Source: Nemertoderma westbladi (lineage: Eukaryota > Xenacoelomorpha > Nemertodermatida > Nemertodermatidae). From it: a stretch of DNA of 64,000 nt. Below, one piece after another: positions 48,424 to 57,208 of the stretch. Both the position numbers and the translations under genes were made by a program. Numbering within the stretch: the stretch's first letter is position 1; each line of letters starts with the position of its first letter. The stretch covers positions 1 to 64,000 of the forward strand of contig JAUCBJ010006608.1 of assembly GCA_032718475.1 (NCBI GenBank), read 5' to 3'. The notes beneath the pieces are model-generated. The model saw nothing but the letters and a program-made list of their open reading frames with translations, was not told the origin of the DNA and did not search any database.

Positions 48424-48897
48424 TTATGCGGGTCGCTTTAAATCTCTATAAACTTTTTCTACAACTGACCTTGTTGACGGTTTCATTTTATTTAATGCTT
48501 TATTAATAACCGTATTAGCCTGCTGATGTAAGACCCGCTTACCTTTTGGTATTACGTGTTGTCTCATAAATTTTGTGGTAAATGGTAAAGCTTTTTGTAA
48601 AACTTTTTTAGCTAATGGCTTACCAAATTTTTTCAATGTCGATAAAGCGTCTGTAAATATACCTTCTCCGTGTTGATTTGCCCGCATACCTCTACGATAA
48701 TGCTGAAAACGACGTTGTTTTAAGTTTGGACCAAATGCACCAATTTGTTGACCGTAAGGGTCAATATATGAACCACCTCGAAAAACAGGAACTTGCGTCG
48801 AGCCTCTCGTACTTCTACCACCTTTAAAATCAGCAAGATTAGAGTCTGAACCACCATATTGAGGTTTACTGTATCTTTGAAATAAATCAGAATCCAT
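48424..48897 (-). CDS. Basic virion-type protein with GG motifs
   Basis: 157 residues, strongly basic. The N-terminal half is Gly/Ser/Arg-rich with QYGGSD, FRGGSY and HGEGIF, which resemble adenain cleavage sites (xGG-x, xGx-G). The next part, GIFTDALSTLKKFGKPLAKK and onward, predicts an amphipathic basic helix, as in adenovirus membrane-lytic or core proteins. The C-terminus remains basic. ATG at 48,897, 2 nt after the stop of the upstream capsid-like gene. Role as a minor virion or core protein is inferred from composition and the neighbouring protease. Confidence 0.6.
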   Translation of the reverse strand: MDSDLFQRYSKPQYGGSDSNLADFKGGRSTRGSTQVPVFRGGSYIDPYGQQIGAFGPNLKQRRFQHYRRGMRANQHGEGIFTDALSTLKKFGKPLAKKVLQKALPFTTKFMRQHVIPKGKRVLHQQANTVINKALNKMKPSTRSVVEKVYRDLKRPA

Positions 48898-48898
48898 T

Positions 48899-49693
48899 TT
48901 AATTTATTCGTTTAAAGTGTAAGGTAATAGATGTTGTCCCGTATTCAAAATTCAAATCTTTTCCTTCTTTGTCTGTTATTTCAATATGAATGTATGTTAT
49001 CTTATATGATTTTTTTACAGGGATATAATGAATTGTATCCTTGACAAATTCTTTATTTATTACGCTACCATATTTCACGTCATCAGGTATCGCAACACGA
49101 CGAAGTAAAGCTAAACCAAAGTCATTAATTTATTGATTTTCAATTATATTAGGGCATAAAAATACCATCTGGTAAGCTTTTTCTCCATTTCCGATAACCT
49201 TTATTAAATAGCCCTTTATATTATTTTTCGTCTTCAAAATAATTTTAAAATTTGGATTTAAATTCGCGCCGAGATTATTTTCAGTAATTCCAAAATAATA
49301 GGCTAATTGTTGACCTATAAATAACTCTCGCACAGTTTTCCCTAAAATAAATTGCAATCTATTTTGCTGAGTATTTTCAACTATTTGTAATTTATCTTTC
49401 AACGCCCCCGTGTTAAAATAATCTATAATGTCATTGATACTGTAGAACAACCCGGATGGAAGTGTATCCTCAAAATTTTTTTTCCCTTTTTTTAATAAAA
49501 TAACATTCTCTACATTGTTATACATGGACGGCAACGTTGCTAAGTAAAATATACTTTTTGTACCTACCACCCAGTTTTCGTTTGGGTTTATAGGTAAGGC
49601 GCCATGGAAATTGATCTGATAACTACTAGCAGAATTACGTGGAAAATCAATTGGACAGGAGTTACTTGGTAGTCTTACATAGAATTCATCCAT
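48899..49693 (-). pseudogene. Capsid-like protein 2, interrupted by an in-frame TAA
   Basis: Begins at ATG 49,693, overlapping the stop of capsid-like protein 1 by 8 nt. The N-terminus FYVRLPSNSCPIDFPRNSA followed by NENWVVGTKSIFYL matches the LPSNxS...P.N...WEVGLxEIxYP pattern of a conserved Polinton structural (penton/minor-capsid type) protein. The first block ends at TAA 49,130-49,132. The same frame then stays open to TAA 48,899-48,901 and carries the expected C-terminal pattern: YIPVKKS, IEITDKEGKDLNFEYG, ITLHF. So this is one gene with a single nonsense codon. The neighbour at 49,686-50,558 has the same architecture, pointing to a tandem pair. Confidence 0.75.
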
Positions 49694-50558
49694 CGCTGCC
49701 ACCCCATATTAACTTAAGTGTTATAACAGTGCGACCTCTGCTAAAATTAATTAATTCGCCTTGATCGTCACGTAAAGTAATTAAGATTGTTTTTAATTTT
49801 TTATTCAACAATGGGTAATAGCAAATGCTCTCGTATTCATGATTAATATATTTTCGATTTAATTGCGTTAAAGGGCAGGTTCTTAAGAGCGGAGCTAAAG
49901 CATCACCAACAAATGAGCTCTTAATAATATCAGTATATATGAAAATTGTATCTTTATTACGTGTTATATTCGTGGGAGCTGGAAAATCTAAAATGCCAAT
50001 TTCCGAAATTTTTGGTCCGCTATAATTTAAAATTAATATCGGCTGTTCTATATTGCTTAATTCATCTACTGTAGTGGTACTGTATATATCCCAATTCGGA
50101 ATATCCGGATGATTCTGATCCAATAATGGTTTTAAGCCTAGAATTTGTATTAAATCACCACGTAGACTTAATTGTATTTTTTTCAACTTTTTAGGAAATT
50201 TAAATTTAATTCTAGAATTATTTGTATTAAAAATGAATTCGAAATCTCTATATTTCGCTTCAGAATTAAACAGTTTATTTATATCATCAATAATCACTTG
50301 AATAGAGCTATGCATACCAGGAAATAAACTATATAATTTGGCATCTTTTGCATCTACCCCGATTGACAGCGAGATTTGAGTTTGCAGTGTAATATTACTG
50401 TATGTTGCTTGGTATTGAAGCTCAGCCAAACCAATTTTAGCGTTTGGACCAATATATAATTCTTCGGCTAAATCAACAGTAAACTCACTAGGATTATTAT
50501 TGGGGTAAGTGTTTAATGAGCTATCTGAAAGTAGAGTGATATATGTATCTGTGGCCAT
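49686..50558 (-). CDS. Capsid-like protein 1 (penton/minor-capsid type)
   Basis: 290 residues, intact. N-terminus: TYITLLSDSSLNTYPNNNPS then AKIGLAELQYQATYSNI; C-terminus: ICYYPLLNKKLKTILITLRD followed by a GxxxTVITLKLIWGG strand. This layout (a SDSS...YPNN start, GLAELQY, and an ILITLRDDQG...F..GR end) is that of the conserved Polinton minor-capsid-type protein, expected to be a jelly-roll beta protein. The ATG at 50,558 is preceded by an (AAT)n run on its strand. Capsid-like protein 2 follows with an 8-nt overlap. The family name (penton or minor capsid) is from memory of Polinton gene sets and could be off. Confidence 0.7.
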   Translation of the reverse strand: MATDTYITLLSDSSLNTYPNNNPSEFTVDLAEELYIGPNAKIGLAELQYQATYSNITLQTQISLSIGVDAKDAKLYSLFPGMHSSIQVIIDDINKLFNSEAKYRDFEFIFNTNNSRIKFKFPKKLKKIQLSLRGDLIQILGLKPLLDQNHPDIPNWDIYSTTTVDELSNIEQPILILNYSGPKISEIGILDFPAPTNITRNKDTIFIYTDIIKSSFVGDALAPLLRTCPLTQLNRKYINHEYESICYYPLLNKKLKTILITLRDDQGELINFSRGRTVITLKLIWGGSDG

Positions 50559-50808
50559 TATTATTATTATTTAAGCTCTCTCTCTCTACTTGACTCCATT
50601 GTACATACAGCACAGTATAATGTTAAATTATAGACATCTGTGACCACGTTCATTGTCGCATCTTCTACAGTATATGCGAGGGATCAATATTTTACTGGCT
50701 TTATTTAAAACGGATGAACTATAGATATAGTAATATCATTCGAGTTAATATTGATTAATTACGGTCATATGCGACCAAAATGAATTAATATACAGTATAA
50801 ACCTAAGC
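50559..50808. other. Short gap between integrase end and capsid-like gene 1
   Basis: About 250 bp, no frame. Probably holds the promoter for the capsid-like pair; an (ATT)n run abuts their ATG. Confidence 0.4.
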
Positions 50809-51893
50809 TTATTGAATATGCTGTACCCACGACTGTTTCTTGGATCCGATGAATCGGACTAAATATTCTTTCTTCCCATTGCGTACACATTCTTTAAGTT
50901 TGCCAATATTTTTGTCAATTGGTAGATAAATATTACTATTCGGGTGGACCTTTTGGAGTTCGTATGAATAAAATGAGCCATTTATTATAGCTCCAGCGCT
51001 GTCCTTAATATCGAACATTACCGCTGGTACTCTATCCAACCTGACACGATGAATAATAAATAATTCACGTGTCCATTGTTCTCGATAGCCTTTAGCAAAA
51101 GCAGTACGATAGATAATCGTACTGTATCTCCAACTTTAAATTTTATTTTCTTGTGATTAATCTGTCTATATTTCCCATATAATCTATTCATTAATTCAGT
51201 TTCATTAAATTTATTAACTTCAATGGAAGTCATTTGTATTGTCCTATGATATGACCTATTATAAGCATAAATGAGCTTCGGTAAAATTTTTATCCAAATA
51301 TTATTTCCCCGTTGCGTGAAAATTTTGAACATCTTTGTTTTTAATGTTCTATTGAATCTCTCGACAATAGCCGCCTTATTCACAGAATACATTACGTAAT
51401 ACTGTATACCTAACGTATCTAAATATTTCCTTACAGATTTATTTAGAAACTCAGACCCTTGATCAGTCGCGATTCTGTTTGGTTTTCCTTTCTGGAATAT
51501 TTTTTGCAATATACTAATAATTTCAATACCCTTTTTTGTTTTCATACCATAGGCAAAAGCAAGCCTGCTAAAGGCATCAATACATGTTAATATATAGTTA
51601 TAATTATTATTTTGCGATTTATATTGCTGCATATCCACCAGATCTATCATATATATATCTTTTAAGCCTCCCGTAAATATTTTAGATGTTGGATAATGAT
51701 GTCTACGTGGAGCGTGAAGGGTGTATGTCTTTTGCCCGCTCAGCCATTTCTGGGCTTGTGCTGGTTTGATGTTTGCAGCTTTTGCTAATTTTGCAACACT
51801 TGCAAATCCCGCGGGGGATGAAGGATCTAAATAATTTTTTAACAGTTTTTTGTCTAAGCTTCGGCTTAAAATCGGTTTCATCTTGCGTGGCAT
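50809..51893 (-). pseudogene. Retroviral-type integrase with chromodomain-like end, frameshifted
   Basis: Inserts the element and makes the 6-bp duplication. ATG chosen at 51,893 (the codons before it lack an ATG). An N-terminal helix-turn-helix-like region (SVAKLAKAANIKPAQAQKWL) precedes the catalytic core: Asp84 in MIDLVDM, Asp144 in ATDQGSEFLN and Glu178 in IVERFNRTLK, a D-x33-E spacing. After FKVGDTVRLS the frame breaks near 51,100-51,112; the correct continuation is one frame over, joining the separate frame 51,039-50,809. That part has the conserved SFYSYELQKV and a chromodomain-like KKEYLVRFIGSKKQSWV end. So the catalytic core is intact but the C-terminal part is cut off. Confidence 0.9.
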
Positions 51894-51944
51894 CTTTTCG
51901 ACAACCACAAGTAATATGTATATTCAAATCTCTTATAAAGGGCA

Positions 51945-52115
51945 TCACCGTAAGAACAACTGAAATTTTTTAATTATTTTCTTTGAAGTTGATGTTTTAA
52001 AGGGTTTTCTTTTTGTAGTATTTACTCTAGGTATATCTTGAGGTTTTAAATCAGTAGCTAACGGTTTACTCGATACTAAATATAATTTTCTAAATGTTAC
52101 TCCTGTTTTAACCAT
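51945..52115 (-). CDS. Small basic protein, 56 residues
   Basis: ATG at 52,115, TGA at 51,945-51,947. The product is very basic (TTKRKPFKTSTSKKIIKKF) with a hydrophobic-basic N-terminus (MVKTGVTFRKLYLVSS). It sits in the 220-bp gap between the 127-residue gene and the integrase, in the same direction. Size and charge resemble small DNA-condensing core peptides of adenovirus-like particles. That is inference from composition; it has no motif I can name and could be spurious. Confidence 0.4.
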   Translation of the reverse strand: MVKTGVTFRKLYLVSSKPLATDLKPQDIPRVNTTKRKPFKTSTSKKIIKKFQLFLR

Positions 52116-52117
52116 TA

Positions 52118-52501
52118 TTACCGTCCGCGGTTAATTATTTTCGCAATAGCTGCTCCAGCAGCGGCGGCACCGGCACTCGCGGCGAGTTTCGCACCAATGC
52201 CGAGTAAGGGTATTAGAAACGGTAGTATACCTCCAGATTGATTGCTTAACTTTTTTCTGTAACTTGATATATTTTTTGTTTTACAGTTGAGTGCTTTCGA
52301 TACCTTCTTATAGCGGCGAATATTTCTAAATGAATGAGGGGTCAATTGTACGTTACCTTTTAGAACATTTAATGCAGTATTTACAATGAGCCGTATTAAT
52401 TCGTTACTCACGGTATGGTTAATAAAATAAGTTCTTTGTTGAGGGGTAGCGCTGCGTAGAAATTCCAGTTTGTTACGATATTTCTGCACAAGTCTATTCA
52501 T
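52118..52501 (-). CDS. Conserved small Polinton protein with hydrophobic tail
   Basis: 127 residues. The N-terminal helical part (KYRNKLEFLRSATPQQRTYF, then ELIRLIVNTALNVLKGNVQL and LTPHSFRNIRRYKK) is a pattern seen in many animal Polintons: LR.A...QR, then L...I...ALNVLKGN..LT and a basic YKK. It is followed by SNQSGGILPFLIPLLGIG and an Ala/Gly-rich hydrophobic end to a basic RGR. A QSGG motif could be an adenain site releasing a membrane-active tail. Function not established. Located between the ATPase and the small basic protein. Confidence 0.65.
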   Translation of the reverse strand: MNRLVQKYRNKLEFLRSATPQQRTYFINHTVSNELIRLIVNTALNVLKGNVQLTPHSFRNIRRYKKVSKALNCKTKNISSYRKKLSNQSGGILPFLIPLLGIGAKLAASAGAAAAGAAIAKIINRGR

Positions 52502-52538
52502 TGTTGCAACATTATTGAAAATTGTTACAAAATATTAA

Positions 52539-53123
52539 TTATTTATCATTATTATTATTATTATTATTTTCGCTACGTTTATAGTCAATGTAATTTTTAA
52601 TGTAACAATTATGATTACGAAATATATCCGATCTAAATCTTAAATGTTCGGGTGTTTCCTGTCGTAAATCAATTAAGAAATGCGAAAATGGTTCAATTGT
52701 CGCATCTTGATAGGAATCAACTAAAAATTTGGTCTGCCCTGGTAACATCTGCTTCGCGAAATTTAAAACCGATAAACTGTCTCGCGGATTTTTCATTAAT
52801 ACTAAAGTATGGCTATTAATTGATCTTGTGCGGTTATGCTTCCCACCGTAAAACATGTTTTGCATTATAAAACAAATAAATATATTGGAATGATGAGCTA
52901 CCTTAGTAAACAATACAGTTAAAGCTGTACTGGACTCAGTTTCTGTTAATAAATCATCTATAATTAATAAATCTCGACTATTCACTAAACTATCTATATT
53001 TTCCGGCAAACCTTTGTAAAGGTGAGTAATACCCAGAATAGTTGGTGGATTGCTCCCGTAACAATATACAATTACTATGTATATAACAATAATTGATGCA
53101 ACTACAATATTAGAGTACTGCAT
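52539..53123 (-). pseudogene. FtsK/HerA-like packaging ATPase lacking its P-loop
   Basis: Would pump DNA into capsids. Residues from about 20 onward match the family in order: VYCYGSNPP, GLPENIDSL, Walker B LLIIDDLL, LFTKVAHHSNIFICFIMQNM (sensor-like), HTLVLMKNPRDSL, LVDSYQDATIEPFSHFLIDL and the terminal HLRFRSDIF. The expected N-terminal segment with the GxxGxGKS/T P-loop is missing: the first ~20 residues are only a hydrophobic run (VVASIIVIYIVIVY), and the ~100 bp upstream to the RING gene contains no such motif. The C-terminus ends in an Asn run encoded by (AAT)n. Without a P-loop the protein should not hydrolyse ATP, so I treat it as 5'-truncated. Confidence 0.85.
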
Positions 53124-53219
53124 ATTTAATTAACATATGACACAACTACAGTATGTGATGCTCGCTGCAACAAAAGGTGCTATTTCCAATTATAGTATAG
53201 ACTCATTTTCAATGTAATT

Positions 53220-53672
53220 TCAAGCATGGTGAGCATCTTTATACGCGAAATAATGATAGGTAACATCGGCGGTTTGGAAATCACTTCCCGAGAATTTCGC
53301 GCTAATGATTTTTTTATGTTCGCTGCTAAAAAAATAAGGAATATAGTAGCAACACCGTCGTACTATATTTCTATAAAAAATATTCTCCAATATTGTAAAT
53401 AAATCTCCTGGATCATTACTTTCCGCAGAAATATAAGTTATATTGCGAAGCTCTTTCCAATAATAGGGTTGGTATCTTGCCAACTTTATATTTAACTTAG
53501 ATATGGGTGCGCGACAAATAGGACAAATTTTAGAACAATAATTATTCATTTCGGAATATTGTATAATACATTGTACGCAAGTTGCATGTTTATTTTCACA
53601 TTTATAATAATCTCGATGTTGTTGCAATAACTTAGAATAGCAAACTGGACATTTTTCATTTAAAATATCCAT
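53220..53672 (-). CDS. RING-finger protein (possible E3 ubiquitin ligase)
   Basis: 150 residues. A C3HC4 RING is complete in the first 53 residues: Cys8-x2-Cys11, Cys25-x3-His29, Cys32-x2-Cys35 and Cys50-x2-Cys53, with CPVC at the start and CPICRAPI at the end. The C-terminal two thirds (LARYQPYYWKELRNITYISA and onward) have no motif I know. RING proteins are occasional accessory genes of large DNA viruses and related elements, often acting on host proteins. Such a role here is inference. ATG at 53,672 follows a (CAA)n-type microsatellite. Frame intact. Confidence 0.8.
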   Translation of the reverse strand: MDILNEKCPVCYSKLLQQHRDYYKCENKHATCVQCIIQYSEMNNYCSKICPICRAPISKLNIKLARYQPYYWKELRNITYISAESNDPGDLFTILENIFYRNIVRRCCYYIPYFFSSEHKKIISAKFSGSDFQTADVTYHYFAYKDAHHA

Positions 53673-53840
53673 TTTCCAAATTTTAAAGTAAATTGAAAAT
53701 AATTACCACAATACACAACAACAACAACAACAAACAAATCTGTTATACTGTATATGCAATTACTACTACAATTTTCGATTATTTAAAAACATCAAAATTT
53801 TATATATAATCATAAAATATTTATAATATAGAGGGAAAAG

Positions 53841-54284
53841 TCAAGAATCAATGATATTATCAACATATTCAACATTATCTGTTGATTCTTCAGGTTCGAT
53901 AAAGGATTCTTTTGAAATCATTACAATAAAGAAAGACATAATTTCGTAGGGGCTATGCCGATTTAGCCGTATTTCAAACTTTTCACCAGCTTCGTTGTAT
54001 TGTGTAATAACAATAAACCCCTCTATCATGGATAATAGTAAGATGTTGATTAATTTTCCCTCATGCTCAACTTTCAGGTTGTAATCTAAGAGATGAATAC
54101 TATTATCAGAAGCATCAATATCAATTGAGCTTAAAACTTTCCTGGCTTTTTCAGAAAACTCAATTTTATATTTATCATCTCCCTGACGGTAAATTGTATA
54201 ATCAATAACAATATAGGCTTGACCATCTTCTGCAAAAAATGAATGCCTTACTATTGGCATAACCATATCGGAATCAGAAGACAT
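53841..54284 (-). CDS. First leftward Polinton gene, unknown function
   Basis: 147 residues, intact. Starts with an acidic Ser-rich MSSDSDMVMPIVRHSFFAED, continues with alternating strands (AYIVIDYTIYRQGDDKYKIE, LKVEHEGKLINILLLSMIEG, EKFEIRLNRHSPYEIMSFFI) and has an acidic tail. It looks like a small globular beta-rich protein. No recognisable family. As the gene nearest the right TIR it may be early expressed, by analogy with the first rightward gene. Confidence 0.6.
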   Translation of the reverse strand: MSSDSDMVMPIVRHSFFAEDGQAYIVIDYTIYRQGDDKYKIEFSEKARKVLSSIDIDASDNSIHLLDYNLKVEHEGKLINILLLSMIEGFIVITQYNEAGEKFEIRLNRHSPYEIMSFFIVMISKESFIEPEESTDNVEYVDNIIDS

Positions 54285-54420
54285 TATTTAATTTATTTTA
54301 TTGTAAATCAAACAAACAAAGTAAAAACTTTTAAACTAAAACCATTACAAATGATTAATTGTGATTAAAGCAAGAGATTATATATATATAAGATATTTTC
54401 AAAAATAATACAGGTCTTAA
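54285..54420 (-). promoter_or_regulatory. Putative promoter of the leftward gene block
   Basis: A TATATATATA run at about 54,378-54,391 lies about 95 nt before the ATG at 54,284 on the minus strand, just inside the right TIR. Inferred from composition and position. Confidence 0.35.
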
Positions 54421-54525
54421 ACTGAGAAATAGCCTAAATTCGGTTTATTGATTGGTTGATTAGCCGGTAGGGAACTACTGTATAAACAAAAAAATTATTT
54501 GGTTCTGCGTAATAATAATAATCAC

Positions 54526-55049
54526 TAATGCTCGTATACGCGTAGCTGGAACGTGACGGAATCTCATGTATCATACTGGTTGGTTTGTTGATTTGGCGAC
54601 AGCAGTCGTGGAGTTGGCAATCAATATAATATAATATATGCATGATGCGTGTAGATGGCCACGTCGTTACCATATACAGTATACAGTGGTGGTGGTAACG
54701 TGGCAGTGGTGGTAACGTGGTGAAAAGGTGAATAACATTAGGGTTAGTCAGTCAGTCGAGTAAGGCGGGCATCGTGAGGTTAGGCTACGCTACGATTGGT
54801 TGATGGCAACTGCTGATGGTGACATATGGTGAAGTAAGGCAGACATCGCGTGGTTAGGCTACGCGTAGGTGAATACGCAACGATTGGTTGAAGGCAAGGC
54901 AACGACGCGAATCAATACTGTTGGTGACAGATGGTCATTAAACACCGCGATTTAGCACCGGAATTTGGCATTTTTAATAGCCCTCCGAGATCTAGCCCGT
55001 AGCCCAAGCTAGGGAGGAGTACGCCCAGGTCTATGTTTCTCCTACTACT
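54526..55049 (-). repeat. Polinton right terminal inverted repeat
   Basis: Inverted counterpart of 38,092-38,534. The outer ~190 bp are nearly identical. An insertion of roughly 100 bp carries duplicated pieces (GGTTAGGCTACG twice; GTGGTGGTAACGTGG repeated near 54,690-54,720). The inner part (TCTACACGC, TCACGTTCC, CGTATACG) matches again to about 54,526. The two ends have therefore not been recently homogenised. Confidence 0.9.
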
Positions 55050-55141
55050 GTTAATCTCTCATAACCTGATTTTGTGATACAGTCGCACAATTTTAATTTG
55101 TATCTCATAACTGGGCCTCGTGCTGCGCGAAGGCCCCACGA
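55050..55141 (+). repeat. Right target duplication GTTAAT and right half of the split target repeat
   Basis: GTTAAT at 55,050-55,055 is followed by CTCTCATAACCTGATTTTG and a GGGCCTCGTGCTGCGCGAAGG block, matching 28,337-28,431 with few differences. With 37,804-38,091 it rebuilds an uninterrupted repeat. Confidence 0.9.
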
Positions 55142-55179
55142 ACGTGTAAGCTTATGCACGATGTATTTCATATAAATAA

Positions 55180-56345
55180 AAGCGAACATAGATGAAAAGT
55201 AGGGATATTTACAAAATATTTTAATAAGTTGAGCTCAATTCACTCACACAAAACCCGTGGTTCTAATACCGGATGTTTCTTTATCCCATCCACCGGACTA
55301 CTCGTGGCTCAGAATTCCGTGAAATATATGGGTCCTGTTCTCTGGAACTACTTGCCCAAAAACATTAGAGACATAAAAAATAAAAATAATTTTTCAAAGC
55401 ATCTAAAAAAACTATTTCTTAGATGCGCTATAAAAATAATAATAATCAATGGTTTATAGTGAAATATACACATCTACTGACTGATTTCTAATTTTATTGT
55501 CATTCTGTCACTAAACTAACTACCCGGACTAACTACTCCATTTCGTTCTTTTTTTTAATATTACAAATATATATATTCTTCAGAATTACCTGGGCGCGGG
55601 TCACGCCTTCCTTTATTTTTTTTATCTTTTGTTAAATATATACTACAGATCTACCCGGGCGCGGGGCCACGCAGTCCCTCCATTTCGTTCTTTTTTTAAA
55701 TATTTTAAATATATATATTTTGCAGAATTACCTGGGCGCGGGTCACGGCTTCCTTTATTTTTTATCATTTGTTAAATATACACTACAAATCTAGCCGGGC
55801 GCGGGGTCAGGCAGTCCCTCCATGTTTACCCATCATATTTCCTACCTTTTAATTTTCTAATTATTAGGAATATATCATACAGAACTACCCGAACGCGGGT
55901 TCATGCAATGCCGCTAAGAATGTAAAATATAAATAACTAAACCCTCCCTCCATAGTAGCAGCAGCTTCCAACGCTCATATCATCAATCGTTCGCTTCATA
56001 TCTTTAAATCAACTACCCGCGCAGTTCATTTAAAATACATATTAGTAAATACATGAACATCATTGCAAAATTTTATAAATGACAGGCTATCAGACCCCTT
56101 ACCAGTTCCTATCCATACATTCACCCTCAATTACCACCCCGCCTCCCTTTACACCCCCACACCCCTCTCACATTGTGATCAAAACAAAAAGCAAAGCAAA
56201 CAGTCGGCCGAAGCCGGAGGCGACCCCTACCTCACATTGTGATCAGTATTCATTAATATATTATTTTTCCTTACGTGGTGGCAGCAACCACTAGCTTAGC
56301 TATTAGCTTCCACCCTTTGTGGAAGCAAATAATAATTTATTAATT
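55180..56345 (+). mobile_element. LINE (CR1/L2-like) 3' end: RT C-terminus, 3' UTR repeats, terminal hairpin
   Basis: Open to 55,459, the protein has HSHKTRGSNTGCFF, then NSVKYMGPVLWNYLPKNIRD and FSKHLKKLFL. This NTR...GP.LWN.LP..I....F...LK..L pattern closes the reverse transcriptase of CR1/L2/Jockey-type LINEs. Downstream are two copies of a 142-bp unit (from 55,541 and 55,683) containing CCTGGGCGCGGGTCACG, with partial further copies to about 55,905. Near the end, GCTTCCAC-CCTTT-GTGGAAGC (56,306-56,326) is a perfect 8-bp stem hairpin, of the kind LINE RNAs use for RT recognition. 5'-truncated; the element sits about 40 bp from the split target repeat. Confidence 0.7.
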
Positions 56346-56459
56346 TATATCTAGGATAATTAATTATAACCTACTAGTATATGTAGGCCTATATGTATAT
56401 TGAATTTAATTAATTATTGTCGAAAATTAAAATTGAAATTAAAATAATTAATTATAAAT

Positions 56460-57208
56460 CAGTTTCCGGTCTGCCGGTGTAGATAATGATGAGATCAGGC
56501 ATTTTGAACTTCCGGCCAAATCAGTCCAAATCAATCCTATGCGTAAGCTCAAAGGATGGTATGCTTGAGCATGTGGACGACTTCTGTTACCTGGGATCAT
56601 GGATCCGGAACTCAGGTGGGGACCTCCGAAAACGTAAGGGAAAGGATTGGGCTGCCTTGAATAGGCTTTCCAGGATTTGGAAGCCACTGAGAATTCATCG
56701 GAAAATTAATGTCCGAATATTTAGAGCAGCAGTAGTTCCAGTACTCCTCTATGGGAGTCCATGCTGGGCTCTAACTGCTGAGGACACCAAATCTTTGGAT
56801 GCCACTTTCACAAGAATGCTACGCCGAGTTCACTGTTCATACACTATATAACATTGGAGCTGTCTCATTAGTTCCCCCAAGCTTGACACTAGAATAAAGC
56901 CGCCTCCGCTTTGCAGGACATTGCTTTCGCGGTGAGAACCAAACAGGGCATAATCTTGTGATTTGGCGGCCTCATGGAGTGAATAAGCAAGGTGGACAGC
57001 CCTTTCTTAAGTCTTCCCCCCAGTCCAGTCTTTCTTAAGACGCATCTTAAAGGACACCTTACATGAAAATGAGGATGATCTAGCAAATGACATGTATGGT
57101 AGGGAGTTGTGGCGGTGCAATTTTGTCGACAAGCCGGCACAGCATTTATAATATATATATATAATGCAGCAGTAATGCAGCATGCCGATCCTAGTAGTAG
57201 TAGTACAA
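56460..57208 (+). mobile_element. 5'-truncated LINE, copy 2 (same family as 4,500-5,396)
   Basis: From 56,486 the product matches copy 1: SSKDGMLEHVDDFCYLGSWI, RLSRIWKPLRIHRKINVRIF and VPVLLYGSPCWALTAEDTKS, then a stop at 56,851. The tail LDTRIKP/RFAGHC region continues in broken frames and ends at the shared CCGATCCTAGTAGTAG. Truncated even further at the 5' side, so the RT catalytic box is absent. Orientation is opposite to copy 1. Confidence 0.8.

Larger units (their letters stand above)
38092..55049. mobile_element. Polinton/Maverick virus-like DNA transposon, 16,958 bp
   Basis: Starts AGTAGTAGG, ends CCTACTACT, and has long terminal inverted repeats and a 6-bp GTTAAT duplication. It encodes the Polinton hallmark set: protein-primed DNA polymerase B, retroviral-type integrase with a chromodomain-like end, an FtsK/HerA-like packaging ATPase and an adenain-like cysteine protease, plus capsid-like proteins. 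Genes are in two convergent blocks: rightward 39,231-46,193 and leftward 54,284-47,249, with about 1 kb of non-coding DNA between. Size is within the usual 15-20 kb. Several genes are broken, so this copy is not expected to be autonomous. Confidence 0.96.

Noticed and set aside
51703-51948. 81-residue frame overlapping the integrase start
   Set aside because: Another-frame shadow of the integrase N-terminus and the small basic gene.
38092-55049. A free DNA virus or assembly contaminant
   Set aside because: The target duplication and the matching halves of a host repeat on both sides show a chromosomal integration.
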